Below, piece by piece: positions 8,142 to 17,120 of a stretch of 64,000 bases of DNA. The DNA is from Sphaerisporangium siamense (GTDB lineage: Bacteria > Actinomycetota > Actinomycetes > Streptosporangiales > Streptosporangiaceae), in the NCBI RefSeq assembly GCF_014205275.1, contig NZ_JACHND010000001.1, positions 1,984,001 to 2,048,000 on the forward strand, in the 5' to 3' direction. Within the stretch, counting starts at the first letter, position 1. Every line of letters starts with the position of its first letter. The notes under the pieces are model-generated. The model saw only the letters and a program-made list of their open reading frames with translations. It was not told the DNA's origin and did not search any database. Position numbers and translations under genes: made by a program.

Positions 8142-9854
8142 TCAGGTGAGGCTGGGGCGGGTGGAGTCGGCGTCGTGGGTGAGTTCTTCCACGTGGCGCA
8201 TGATGTCGCGCACCTTGACCTCGCCCGGGTGATGGGCGCGCAGCCCCGTGCCGCCGCGCTGCCAGGGGTGGGGGCCCGCGAGCGGGCGGTACTCGACCCC
8301 GTAGGCGTCCAGCCGGGCCAGGTGGGCGGGCAGGGCGGCGGTGAAGCCGTCGGCGTCGCCGGACCAGGTGAGCTGGGCCAGGGCGCAGCCGCGCGGCCAG
8401 GCGCGGTAGTCGAGGGCCCGGCCGTCGGGGATGCGCTCGGTCCAGAGCTGGAACTGCGCCCCGAGCACGCGCGGCGCCTCCTCGGGGGTGAGGGACTCCG
8501 GCACGGTCTCGAAGGCCAGGACGTCGTCCAGGGTGGTCGTGTCGCCGATCGCCAGGGGCTCCTCGGAGGAGGCCGCCTCGGCGTAGTCGAAGTACAGGGG
8601 GAAGACCGGCGTCGCCACGATGTCGTGACCGGCGGCCACCGCGCGCCGCCCGACCGGCATGCCGCGCCAGGGCATGACGATCGTGTCCTCGCGCAGGCGC
8701 CCGCTCACGAACGCCTCGTCCCACACGACCGCCCGTGAGCCGTGCTCGGCCAGGACGTCGGCCAGCCTGCGCAGGAACCAGGCGTGCAGGCCGGCCGGCG
8801 CGTCGAGCCCGAGCGAGCGCTGGTAGGCCGTGATCTCCTCGGAGGCGGCCCAGTCGTCGAGCACACACTCGTCGCCGCCGATGTGGAAGTACGGCACCGA
8901 GCCGAGCGCCTCGATGACCTCGGAGAACACCGTGGCCAGGAAGTCGACGGTCTCGGGCAGCGGCGACAGGATGACGGGGGAGATGCCCCAGCGGTCCAGG
9001 ACCTCGACGGGCGTGGACCGGTCCGCGCCGAGGTGCGGGTACGCCGCCACGATCGCGGAGGCGTGGCCCGGCACGTCGATCTCGGGGACGACCGTGACCG
9101 CGCGGGCGCGGGCGTAGGCGGCGATCTCCGCGAGGTCGGCCAGAGTGTAGTAGCCGCCGTGCGGCTTGCCGTCGAAGCCCTCCGGGCCGTCGCGGTACGG
9201 CTTGGTGGTGGTCTGCGCCCGATGGGAGCCGACCTCGTGGAGCAGCGGGTAGGCCCGGCTCTCGACGCGCCAGCCCTGGTCGTCGACCAGGTGGAGGTGC
9301 AGGCGGTTGAGCTTGTGCGCGGCGAGCAGGTCGATCATGCGCAGCACTTCGCGCTTGGGCATGAAGTGCCGGGCGACGTCCAGGTGGGCGCCCCGCCACG
9401 GGAAGCGAGGAGAGTCCTCGACGCGGCCGCAGGGGATGGACCAGCGGACGCCGGGCACGGCCACGGACCGGAACGCCTCGGGCGGGAGCAGCTGCCGCAG
9501 GGTCTGCCCGGCGTAGAGCGCGCCCGCCGCGCCGCCCGCGGTGATTCGGACGGCCTCAGAAGTCACTGTGACGGCGTAACTTTCCGCCCCTAGGCTTTCA
9601 TCCCGCTCGACGGTGATCGCCCCGGAACGCGGCTCTGAGGCCCCGCCGGGGCCGGACCGCGGGGCTTCCTGTGCCCCGCCCGCGAAGGACCCCGCCCCGG
9701 GAGCCGCGTCCTGGAGGTCGAGCACGGCCAGCGCCAGCCGTACGGCGTCCACGAGATCGGACGGACCGGACACCACGGCTCGCGGGACGAACTCAAACGA
9801 ACCGGAACTCTGATCGACGAGACGCGGACGCGGGATGAGGTCACTCATATCCAC
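8142..9854 (-). CDS. Beta-N-acetylhexosaminidase, glycoside hydrolase family 20
   Basis: The enzyme would remove terminal N-acetylglucosamine or N-acetylgalactosamine by substrate-assisted catalysis. The catalytic motif HIGGDECVLDDW (Asp-Glu pair) lies in the middle of a barrel domain that begins with PRFPWRGAHLDVARHFMPK and contains HLVDDQGWRVESRAYP and VVPEIDVPGHASAIVAAYP. Residues 1-150 form the small GH20b domain (TVTSEAVRITAGGAAGALYAG). At 570 residues it is complete. No signal peptide is seen, so it may be cytoplasmic, for example in chitobiose or muropeptide recycling. Starts at 9854 (ATG) or 9848 (ATG) are both possible. Confidence 0.93.
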   Translation of the reverse strand: MDMSDLIPRPRLVDQSSGSFEFVPRAVVSGPSDLVDAVRLALAVLDLQDAAPGAGSFAGGAQEAPRSGPGGASEPRSGAITVERDESLGAESYAVTVTSEAVRITAGGAAGALYAGQTLRQLLPPEAFRSVAVPGVRWSIPCGRVEDSPRFPWRGAHLDVARHFMPKREVLRMIDLLAAHKLNRLHLHLVDDQGWRVESRAYPLLHEVGSHRAQTTTKPYRDGPEGFDGKPHGGYYTLADLAEIAAYARARAVTVVPEIDVPGHASAIVAAYPHLGADRSTPVEVLDRWGISPVILSPLPETVDFLATVFSEVIEALGSVPYFHIGGDECVLDDWAASEEITAYQRSLGLDAPAGLHAWFLRRLADVLAEHGSRAVVWDEAFVSGRLREDTIVMPWRGMPVGRRAVAAGHDIVATPVFPLYFDYAEAASSEEPLAIGDTTTLDDVLAFETVPESLTPEEAPRVLGAQFQLWTERIPDGRALDYRAWPRGCALAQLTWSGDADGFTAALPAHLARLDAYGVEYRPLAGPHPWQRGGTGLRAHHPGEVKVRDIMRHVEELTHDADSTRPSLT

Positions 9855-9963
9855 AGCTCATCCCAAAAGCCTCCGCCCGAGCAATGCCACCACGATCAAA
9901 TGCTGCATCCTGGAACGATCTTCCGTACTCCGGCACGCCCGCCGCCGGCCCGATGCCGCTCGG

Positions 9964-10812
9964 TCAGGTCAGGTAGTTCTCGAGGCCCTTGACCAGGGAG
10001 TCGGCGATGCGCTGGCGGAAGGACGGGTCCTTCAGCTTGGCGGCGTCGCGCGGGTTGCGCATGTTGCCCGTCTCGACGAACACCTTGGGAACGGTCGACA
10101 GGTTCAGGCCGCCGAGGTCGCTGCGGTAGTCGAGCGCGTCCTTCCCGATGTAGGTCGAGTACGGGATGCCGGTGCCGGACTTGTAGGCGTCCCGCAGGGC
10201 GAGCCCGAGCTTGGCGGACTTGCCCACCACCGGGTCGACCGGGCCGCCGATCTTCTTCGGCATGATCACGTGGAAGCCCCTGGCCGAGGACGGCGCGCCG
10301 TCGGCGTGGACGGAGACCGCCGCGTTGGCGTGCGCCTTGTTGCCGATGGCGGCGCGCTGGGTGATGCACGGCCCGACGCCGGAGTTGTCGGCGCGGGTGA
10401 GCTTGACGGTCGCGCCCTTGGCCTTCAGCAGCTTGACCATGCGGTTGGCGACGTCCCAGGTGAAGGCGGCCTCGGAGTAGCCGTCGTTGGTGGCGGTGCC
10501 CGTGGTGTCGCAGGGCTTCCACTCGGTGAGGACGTTCACCTTCTTGTTGACGACCTCCGGGTGGCGGTAGTTGCCGCCGTTGTGGCCGGGGTCGATCACG
10601 ATGACCTTGCCGGCCAGCGGCTTGGCCGGCGTGGGGTCGGCCGCGCCGGCCGCGCGGACCTCGGTCGAGGGGGCGCGCCCGGGCGCGCTCTTCGCGTCGG
10701 CGGCACGCGGGGAGGCGGCGCCTTCGGCGCCGGAGGCGGAGACGGCCCCGCAGGCCGTGGCGCCCAGCCCGCACAAGGCCAGGAGCCCGGCGGCCAGTGC
10801 TCGACTGGTCAC
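9964..10812 (-). CDS. Secreted N-acetylmuramoyl-L-alanine amidase (Amidase_3)
   Basis: This zinc enzyme would cut the amide bond between muramic acid and the stem peptide. The four signature positions are visible: His in VIVIDPGHNGG, Glu in the YSEAAFTWDVANRM helix, His in AVSVHADG and the catalytic Glu in VFVETGNMRN. The N-terminus is a signal sequence (VTSRALAAGLLALCGLGATACG) with a Cys at the cleavage region, a weak lipobox, so it may be a lipoprotein. The frame is open much further upstream, but GTG 10812 has an aagggga site at ideal distance and gives the natural signal peptide. Length is 282 residues. Confidence 0.9.
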   Translation of the reverse strand: MTSRALAAGLLALCGLGATACGAVSASGAEGAASPRAADAKSAPGRAPSTEVRAAGAADPTPAKPLAGKVIVIDPGHNGGNYRHPEVVNKKVNVLTEWKPCDTTGTATNDGYSEAAFTWDVANRMVKLLKAKGATVKLTRADNSGVGPCITQRAAIGNKAHANAAVSVHADGAPSSARGFHVIMPKKIGGPVDPVVGKSAKLGLALRDAYKSGTGIPYSTYIGKDALDYRSDLGGLNLSTVPKVFVETGNMRNPRDAAKLKDPSFRQRIADSLVKGLENYLT

Positions 10813-10961
10813 GATGATCCCCTTCGCAGACGAAGTCTCGGCTTTCAACCTACGTGTACCGGAGAGGTGACCCGGCCGTTGTCCACAGAAGGCGAGAGTC
10901 CGCGACGTCGTCCACAGGCGCGAAGGAGGCGCGGGACCGGTCCACGACCGGCCCCGGAAGA

Positions 10962-11210
10962 TCACCAGGCGGGCTCGCCCAGATCCTGCCGCTGCAGGAG
11001 GGCGGCCAGCTCGCGGGCGTCCTCGGCGTCCAGACCGAGGACGACGCGGGGGCGTCCCCAGGGATGGTCGATCGAGTGGGCGACATAGCTGGCGACCGAC
11101 TCCGTGGTCCCCTCGTCGTCCTTGCCGCGGGTGGCCCTCCAGTGCGCCCAGGCACGTTCGAGCTCGGCCGCGGCGCGCTGGGCGCACGACACCAGTTCCG
11201 GATCACGCAT
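10962..11210 (-). CDS. Small conserved-looking protein of unknown function
   Basis: An 82-residue acidic protein starting MRDPELVSCAQRAAAELERAW, with a helical middle and a C-terminal half (DHPWGRPRVVLGLDAEDARELAALLQR) that reads like a folded alpha/beta unit. I do not recognise the family. It sits upstream of the amidase on the same strand, separated by 149 bases. ATG 11210 is preceded by a G-rich stretch, which is a poor ribosome-binding site. A longer start at 11279 is possible but adds Gly/Pro-rich sequence. Confidence 0.65.
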   Translation of the reverse strand: MRDPELVSCAQRAAAELERAWAHWRATRGKDDEGTTESVASYVAHSIDHPWGRPRVVLGLDAEDARELAALLQRQDLGEPAW

Positions 11211-11375
11211 GTCCAACCCCCAGGTCAGGCGCCGGCCGCCTGGCCCGGCGGGCATCGCCTGCCCGCCCGCCGCCCCCACGACAAGCGAGCGTCCCGGCTA
11301 CGGTCCGGCACGCCGGAGTGCCGGCGCCATGGTACGAGTCAACACGGGCGATGCGCCGATGCCGTGGATGTTGAC

Positions 11376-12479
11376 CTAGCCTTGGGGATCACTTGGAGCC
11401 GGGCCGGTGCTGTGCCGCACGACCAGCTTGGGCGTGACCTGCCGTAATCTGCCCACCTTCGCCGGGTCGCCGATGCGGTCGCTCAGCAGCGCGGCGGCCG
11501 ACCGCCCCATGGCCCTGCGGGGCTGGTCGAGGCTGGTCAGCGAGATGTGGTGGACGGCGGCCAGGTGCGTGTTGTCGTACCCCACCACCGACAGGTCCTC
11601 GGGGACGCGCAGCCCCAGCTCGCTCGCCGCCACGAGCACCCCGAGGGCGACGACGTCGTTGGCCGCGAAGATCGCCGTGGGCCGGGGGTCACGTTCCAGA
11701 AGCACGCGAGCCGCCCGCCTGCCGCCTTCTTCGGTGAAGTCGCCGTGCTCGACCATGATGTGCGGCGCCAGCCCGTGCCTGCGCATCGCCATCAGGTATC
11801 CCTCGCACCGGAACCGCGCCGAGGACGAGGGCGTGCCCTCGATGTGGGCGATGCGCCGGTGCCCGAGCTCGACCAGGTGGTCGACCGCGAGCCTGGCGCC
11901 GAGCTGGTCGTCGTCCACGACGATGTCGACGCTCTCCAGTTCGACGTCGCGCTCCCCGACCACCACCGTGGGGGTGTAGGCGGCGGCCTCGGCCAGCGTC
12001 TCGCTGCTGGGGGCCACGCCGAGCAGCACCAGGCCGTCGACCCGGAGCTCCAGGAAGGCCTCGACGGCCTCCTCCTCGAACGCGGGGTCCCAGCGCCCGC
12101 TCCCGATCAGCAGCCGCAGCCCGTCACCGTGCAGGCTCTCCTGGAGTCCGTCCAGGAACTCGGCGTAGAAAGGATTGTGCAGGTCGGCGACCAGCGCCCC
12201 GACCAGGTGGGTGCGGCCCTCGACCAGGCTGCGCGCCACCGCGTTGGGCCGGTAGCCGAGCTCCCTCGCCGCCTGGAGCACCGCCTCGCGGCGGTGTTCG
12301 CTGACGTGCGGGGACCCTCGCAGCACCAAGGACACCAGCGACTTTGAGACGCCCGCGCGTTCTGCAACGTTCCTAATCGTCGGCCGGGGACGCGGTCCGT
12401 GCGCGTCGCCGAGCGCGTGCTCGGCCGGGCCGACCTCGGATCGGTACCGGGCGGTCGTCTGGATGGACGGTCCTGACAT
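11376..12479 (-). CDS. LacI-family transcriptional regulator
   Basis: A 367-residue repressor. The N-terminal HTH is clear (TIRNVAERAGVSKSLVSLVL, then the hinge region GYRPNAVARSLVEGRT). The remaining 270 residues are a periplasmic-binding-protein-like sensor domain (VGALVADLHNPFYAEFLDGL, FAANDVVALGVLVAASELGL, VGYDNTHLAAVHHISLTSLD). The family usually controls sugar uptake or catabolism, with a sugar as ligand. ATG 12479 has a ggggag site at good spacing. The frame extends further upstream into the divergent promoter region, which I reject. It is divergent from a TetR gene, so the 140-base gap probably holds both promoters. Confidence 0.93.
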   Translation of the reverse strand: MSGPSIQTTARYRSEVGPAEHALGDAHGPRPRPTIRNVAERAGVSKSLVSLVLRGSPHVSEHRREAVLQAARELGYRPNAVARSLVEGRTHLVGALVADLHNPFYAEFLDGLQESLHGDGLRLLIGSGRWDPAFEEEAVEAFLELRVDGLVLLGVAPSSETLAEAAAYTPTVVVGERDVELESVDIVVDDDQLGARLAVDHLVELGHRRIAHIEGTPSSSARFRCEGYLMAMRRHGLAPHIMVEHGDFTEEGGRRAARVLLERDPRPTAIFAANDVVALGVLVAASELGLRVPEDLSVVGYDNTHLAAVHHISLTSLDQPRRAMGRSAAALLSDRIGDPAKVGRLRQVTPKLVVRHSTGPAPSDPQG

Positions 12480-12618
12480 GGTTCTCCCCACGCTGAGTGG
12501 ATGTGCACCTGTCAGACCAAACGATCGAGTCGCGCGAAGGGTACGGGTGTTTGTGCGCCTCGCTGGATGGTCCTCGGGGCCGCCCTTATTGGGCACGCCC
12601 TCAGATAGTGTGCGGATT

Positions 12619-13299
12619 GTGGGTGCGACATCAAGGGCCCCAGGTGAGCGCGAGGATTCGGGTAGGGGTGGCACGCGCCGGGCACGTCGCCGGCTCAGCG
12701 TGGACCGCCGCCGCGAGGAGTTGTTGGCCGCGGCGCTGGAACTCTTCAGCAAGTACGACGCCGAGGACGTCTCGATCGACGACGTCGCCGCGGCGGCGGG
12801 CGCGTCCCGGGCGCTGGTGTACCACTACTACGGGGGGAAGCAGGAGTTGTACGTCGCCGCCCTGCGCAGCGCGGCGGTGGAACTGGAGGCGCGGCTCACT
12901 CCGTCGGGGGACGGCACGGTGATCGAGGAGCTGCGGGCGGGCCTGGCCCGGTACTTCGACTTCGTGGAGGACCACGCGGCGGGGTTCGCGGCTCTGCTGC
13001 GCGGCGGCCCGGCCAACCGCGCGGGCGAGGTCGGAGAGATCATCGAGGGCGTCCGGCGGCGCCTCGTCAAGATGATCATGGGTCGGATGCGCGTCGGCGA
13101 GCCGAGCCCGGCGCTGCGCGTCACGCTGAGGTCCTGGATCGCGTGCGTCGAGACGGCGGGCCTGGACTGGCTGGAGAACCGCGACGTGGACCGCGCGGCG
13201 CTGGAGCGCCTGCTGGTGGAACAGATGGTGGCCCTGCTCGGCGTGGCGGCCCGCCATGACGGGCGTGTCGAGGGGCTGATCGCCGACTTCGGGCGGTGA
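12619..13299 (+). CDS. TetR-family transcriptional regulator
   Basis: The N-terminal HTH reads RREELLAAALELFSKYDAED, then the recognition helix ASRALVYHYYGGKQELYVAA, a standard TetR pattern with the aromatic YxY core. The C-terminal domain (GLARYFDFVEDHAAGFAALL, then VRRRLVKMIMGRM) resembles TetR regulators of lipid or efflux genes. The likely start is GTG 12619 or GTG 12610, with neither having a strong ribosome-binding site. An Arg/Gly-rich segment of about 25 residues precedes the HTH. It is divergent from the LacI gene. Confidence 0.88.
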   Translation: MGATSRAPGEREDSGRGGTRRARRRLSVDRRREELLAAALELFSKYDAEDVSIDDVAAAAGASRALVYHYYGGKQELYVAALRSAAVELEARLTPSGDGTVIEELRAGLARYFDFVEDHAAGFAALLRGGPANRAGEVGEIIEGVRRRLVKMIMGRMRVGEPSPALRVTLRSWIACVETAGLDWLENRDVDRAALERLLVEQMVALLGVAARHDGRVEGLIADFGR

Positions 13300-13716
13300 C
13301 CGCCGCGGGGTGACCCCCCGTGACGCCGCCTCCGGAGAGCGATCCGTGATGCTTCCCCGCGAGGTGTGGCGTCCTGGTGACGGCTTCGTATCGCCGCGGC
13401 CGGTCCGGCCGCGGGTGTACGTCTGCGGCACGCCGCCCCGGGCGGCGGATAGGGCCACCGTGCGGTGGAGGCCCTAGATCCGTTATCCACCGGGACTGTC
13501 CGCATGGCTTCTGTGGGCCGGCGCCGGGCGGGCGGCGCCTCCCACGCCAATCCCCATGACCTCGTCGCGATGTCCGCGACCCTTGGACGGGCGGGGGGAC
13601 CGTGCCCCTCCGTCATCCCCGGGCCGCTCCCACGCGGTCATGGGTGTGGTGGACGCGCTCACATACGGGACGCGAGCGCGCCGGTTCTCCCCCCTAGGTC
13701 CTTGACGGTTCCCGCG
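13300..13716. other. Intergenic region, no gene seen
   Basis: About 415 bases lie between the convergent TetR and bldC genes. The only open frames are Arg/Pro/Gly-rich and look like shadows. There is no strong long hairpin that I can mark with confidence. Confidence 0.4.
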
Positions 13717-13920
13717 TCACTCCGAACGCTGCTGCGGGATGCCCGCGAGCAGCGCACGGACCTCGGTCTCCCGGTACCGCCGGTGACCGCCAAGGGTGCG
13801 GATGGACGTCAACTTGCCCGCCTTCGCCCACCGAGTAACGGTCTTGGGGTCGACGCGGAACATGGTGGCGACCTCCGCCGGGGTGAGCAGTGGCTCGGCC
13901 TCGGGTGTACGAGCTGACAT
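13717..13920 (-). CDS. bldC: BldC, MerR-like developmental DNA-binding protein
   Basis: At 67 residues this reads almost exactly as the actinobacterial BldC that I know: EPLLTPAEVATMFRVDPKTV, then RWAKAGKLTSIRTLGGHRRY and the ending ALLAGIPQQRSE. BldC is a minimal winged-helix protein without a dimerisation or effector domain. It binds head to tail on variable numbers of direct repeats and delays sporulation while permitting vegetative growth and antibiotic production. The neighbourhood (conserved hypothetical, valine dehydrogenase, DUF3073, purM, purF) matches the Streptomyces locus. Confidence 0.97.
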   Translation of the reverse strand: MSARTPEAEPLLTPAEVATMFRVDPKTVTRWAKAGKLTSIRTLGGHRRYRETEVRALLAGIPQQRSE

Positions 13921-14241
13921 TTGTGCGGCCTCTCCTCCGTGGACCGGCGACAGCGATCCTGCGACTTGTGTTGGCGCTTGTCACGGATGTCCCGCAATGA
14001 TCCAGTTCGTACGGATTTTTCTGGACCATATGCGGTATCACCCGATGTGACCATACAGCCACGTAGAGCGATTGGCGAGCCCTCAAAGTACAACGCCTTG
14101 TCCACGGGTTGATGTCACGCTCGGTGATTCTAGCGACACGTTTCGTGGTATCGCAGTGAAAACGGCAAACTACTCAGTTCGCAGAAGCGAGCTGGTGACT
14201 CCCGTTACCTACTTTTGCAGGTCACGTGCATGATTTGCGGT
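13921..14241. promoter_or_regulatory. bldC upstream region
   Basis: About 320 bases lie between the 3' end of the upstream minus-strand gene and bldC. It is AT-richer than its surroundings (14000-14240), as expected of a regulated promoter. No coding frame is supported and I cannot place the transcription start. Confidence 0.4.
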
Positions 14242-15120
14242 TCAGTTCGCCGATTCGAGGGCTTGTATTGACTTCCAGCGCACGATCACCCGCTGATACA
14301 TGGCGTAGGCCAGTTCTTCTTGACCCGTGTCCAACCCCGTGAGCGCCGCCGCCAGCTCGGCCGCGGACTGGTCGGCCTGCAGCGTGGCGTCGTCCATGAC
14401 GTGGACCAGGCCGCCGTAGTCCAGCTCGACCAGCGAGTGCGGGTGGAACTCCTCCAGCCAGCGCCCCACTTCCTCGACCTCGGCCAGCGCGCCGACCTCG
14501 CCCACGTGCCTGCGGATCACGGCGAGCGCACGCGCGACCCTGCGCCTGGCCTGCGCCATCGACGTCACGTACAGCAGGTTCCGGGCCGGGGCCGTCGTGG
14601 TGGGCGCGGAAGGCTCGGCCGCCGGCTCCTCACGGTGACCGAGGACGAGCCACCGCTCCGCCGAGTCGAACGGCACGAACCACGACGTCGGCACGTGCCA
14701 CGTGCTCGTGCGGATGTGGGTGCGCAGCGCCGCGGCGCCGCCCTTCTGCTTGAAGCGGTCGAAGTCGTCGGCGGTCTGCTCGGCGATGGCGCGCGGCACG
14801 AAGCGGTCGGCGAGCTTCAGCGGCGTGGCGCCCCGGAACCGGGCGAAGGACAGCCAGGACCTGAGCCTGCTCTCCCACGGGCAGACGTACAAGGTCTCCT
14901 CGATGCGCCGCAGGTAGGCGTTGGTGCTCTCGGCTCCGGGGGCCGGCATCGGGGGCACGCCGAGAAGCCGCCTGACGGCCTCCGCGTGCTCGGCCTCCAG
15001 GGCGAAAGCGCGGCGCGGACGGTCCTTGCTGTCGGCGTACGCCGCCCAGAAGGTGCGCTCACGTTCGGTGAACGCGGACAACGGCTCGTAGACACGGAGA
15101 TAGGCGGCGTAGGGCAGCAC
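14242..15120 (-). CDS. Conserved actinobacterial protein of the bldC locus, unknown function
   Basis: A 292-residue soluble protein with no transmembrane segment. It starts with a GTG (PYAAYLRVYEPLSAFTERER) and contains ESRLRSWLSFARFRG, a Trp-rich section TSTWHVPTSWFVPFDSAERW, and a helical C-terminus (ELAYAMYQRVIVRWKSIQAL). A protein of this type occupies the same place between bldC and valine dehydrogenase in Streptomyces, so I infer orthology from synteny. No catalytic motif is recognisable. Confidence 0.85.
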   Translation of the reverse strand: MLPYAAYLRVYEPLSAFTERERTFWAAYADSKDRPRRAFALEAEHAEAVRRLLGVPPMPAPGAESTNAYLRRIEETLYVCPWESRLRSWLSFARFRGATPLKLADRFVPRAIAEQTADDFDRFKQKGGAAALRTHIRTSTWHVPTSWFVPFDSAERWLVLGHREEPAAEPSAPTTTAPARNLLYVTSMAQARRRVARALAVIRRHVGEVGALAEVEEVGRWLEEFHPHSLVELDYGGLVHVMDDATLQADQSAAELAAALTGLDTGQEELAYAMYQRVIVRWKSIQALESAN

Positions 15121-15366
15121 ATCTCGAATGGTGCCATGGAGCGGCGAGCCGACGCGAGCGAGCGAGGATCACCACGTTCAATGGCGTGGCGGCCCGTTCC
15201 TGGGCGCGCCGGGCCGTGCCCGCGGACGGCCCCGCACCGCCCGGTGGATGGGATGTGGGTTCCGACGCGTGGACGATCATGGTCCGGGCGTGGTCAGATG
15301 GATATGGTGGTTTTCCAGGATTCGCCGCGATGAGGCGGCGGACGATATGGACCGGGAGTCACCACA

Positions 15367-16470
15367 GTGACCGACGTCTTCGGGCCGTCCCACCAGGACA
15401 CGGGCCCCTCGATCGGACAGGCCAGACACGAGCAGGTCGTATTCTGCTCCGACGACCGCAGCGGCCTGCGCGCGATCATCGCCATCTACAACACCGCTCT
15501 CGGCCCCGGGCTCGGGGGCACCCGCTTCTACCCCTACGAGAACGAGCAGACGGCCCTCGCCGACGTGCTCAACCTCTCGCGGGCGATGGCGTACAAGAAC
15601 GCGCTGGCCGGACTGGACCTCGGCGGCGGGAAGGCCGTCATCATCGGGGACCCGGTCAAGGACAAGAGCGAGGCGCTCCTGCGCGCCTACGGCCGCTTCA
15701 TCCAATCGCTCGGCGGCCGGTACTTCACCGCCTGCGACGTGGGCACCTACAGCGAGGACATGGACGTCATCGCGAGGGAGACCTCCTTCGTGACCGGGCG
15801 CACCCCCGCGCACGGCGGCGCCGGCGACTCCTCGATCTGCACCGCGTTCGGCGTCTTCCAGGGCATGCGGGCCTCAGCCCAGCACGTCTACGGCTCTCCG
15901 ACCCTGCGCGGGAGGCGCGTGGGCGTGGAGGGCGTCGGGAAGGTCGGGTACCGGCTGGTCGACCACCTGGTGGCGGACGGCGCCGAGGTCGTGATCTGCG
16001 ACGTCAACGCCGGCGCCGTCGAGCGCGTGCGCGCGGCGCACCCGGGGGTGGAGGTCGTGGCGGACACCGCGGCGATGAAGCGGGCCGACATCGACGTGTA
16101 CGCGCCGTGCGCGCTGGGCGGCGTGCTCGACGACGAGGCGGTGACGACGCTCCGCGCGAAGATCGTCTGCGGAGGGGCCAACAACCAACTCGCCCATCCC
16201 GGCGTGGAGAAGCAGCTCGAAGAGCGGGGCATCCTTTACGCTCCGGACTACGTAGTCAACTCCGGAGGCGTGATCCAGGTGGCCGACGAGATCGAAGGCT
16301 TCAACATGGACCGCGCCAGGGCAAAGGCGACGCAGATCTTCGACACCACGTTGAAGATCTTTTCGATCGCCGAAGAGGAAGGTGTTCCACCAGCGGCGGC
16401 GGCCGATAGGCTGGCCGAGCGCAGAATGTCGGAAGTTGGTCGGCTTAGGGGTATTTGGCTGGGCCGCTGA
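15367..16470 (+). CDS. vdh: Valine (branched-chain amino acid) dehydrogenase
   Basis: The enzyme deaminates valine, leucine and isoleucine to 2-oxo acids with NAD, feeding branched-chain acyl-CoA precursors of fatty acids and polyketides. Family motifs seen: [13 protein letters not shown], the catalytic-lysine region [38 protein letters not shown], the Rossmann loop [26 protein letters not shown] and ANNQLAHPG. At 367 residues it has the expected length. Start is GTG 15367. The E1/E2 complex near 55-58 kb would process the 2-oxo acids it makes. Confidence 0.95.
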   Translation: MTDVFGPSHQDTGPSIGQARHEQVVFCSDDRSGLRAIIAIYNTALGPGLGGTRFYPYENEQTALADVLNLSRAMAYKNALAGLDLGGGKAVIIGDPVKDKSEALLRAYGRFIQSLGGRYFTACDVGTYSEDMDVIARETSFVTGRTPAHGGAGDSSICTAFGVFQGMRASAQHVYGSPTLRGRRVGVEGVGKVGYRLVDHLVADGAEVVICDVNAGAVERVRAAHPGVEVVADTAAMKRADIDVYAPCALGGVLDDEAVTTLRAKIVCGGANNQLAHPGVEKQLEERGILYAPDYVVNSGGVIQVADEIEGFNMDRARAKATQIFDTTLKIFSIAEEEGVPPAAAADRLAERRMSEVGRLRGIWLGR

Positions 16471-16620
16471 CTGTGGACGCCCATACGGCGTACCGAGAGG
16501 CGCGCAAAACAGGTACGGTTGTAGGCGAACGAGAGCTGACGCCGGAAGTCAGGCGGCATCAGCGCGTGATGCGTTAGCGACGAGGGGTCGGGCACGACCC
16601 CGCATGAGGGGGTCGAGCCG

Positions 16621-16842
16621 ATGGGGCGCGGCCGAGCCAAGGCCAAGCAGGTGAAGGTTGCTCGCCAGCTCAAGTACAACAGTGGCGGCACCGATCTTGA
16701 CCGTCTTCGCGAGGAGCTCGGAGTCAATCACGACTCCAACCGACACGATGTGGACGCCGTCGACGATGAACTGGCCGATCGGTACGCCGATTACGCCGAC
16801 ATCGACGACGACGAAGAGGACGACAGGTCTCGTCGCCGGTAG
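16621..16842 (+). CDS. DUF3073 protein
   Basis: A 73-residue protein beginning MGRGRAKAKQVKVARQLKYN, the hallmark of DUF3073, with a basic N-terminal half and an acidic C-terminus (DYADIDDDEEDD). The function is unknown. It is conserved in actinobacteria between vdh and purM, as here. A strong hairpin terminator follows. Confidence 0.93.
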   Translation: MGRGRAKAKQVKVARQLKYNSGGTDLDRLREELGVNHDSNRHDVDAVDDELADRYADYADIDDDEEDDRSRRR

Positions 16843-16912
16843 GCGATTTTCGGGTTGACGCCGGTGGGCACCCGGTGAGCGACGGCTCGCCGAGTGCCTC
16901 CTTCGCGCGCCT

Positions 16913-16951
16913 GAAGAGCTCCTTGCCATCCCTGATGGCAAGGAGCTCTTC
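16913..16951. terminator. Perfect 18-bp hairpin terminator
   Basis: Arms gaagagctccttgccatc (16913-16930) and its exact complement (16934-16951) enclose a 3-base loop cct. It terminates the DUF3073 transcript and may also act on the opposite strand. Confidence 0.9.
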
Positions 16952-17059
16952 GTCGTGCCCTGGGGCATCAAGGGCCCCCGCGGACACGCCGACGGTCCCG
17001 GCGTGGCGCCCACGCCGGACAGGTCAGGAGAAGCCGGGCAATGTGATAGAAGAGCATGC

Positions 17060-17113
17060 TCTCGCACGGCGTGCGAGACACAGGGCTCCGTGCCGGCCCG
17101 GCGGCCGGAGCCC
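17060..17113. terminator. Two tandem hairpins downstream of purM
   Basis: The first hairpin has perfect 8-base arms tctcgcac (17060-17067) and gtgcgaga (17071-17078). The second has gggctccg (17083-17090) and cggagccc (17106-17113). They lie just beyond the purM stop at 17121 on the minus strand and probably end the purF-purM operon. Confidence 0.75.
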
Positions 17114-17120
17114 GTGCCCG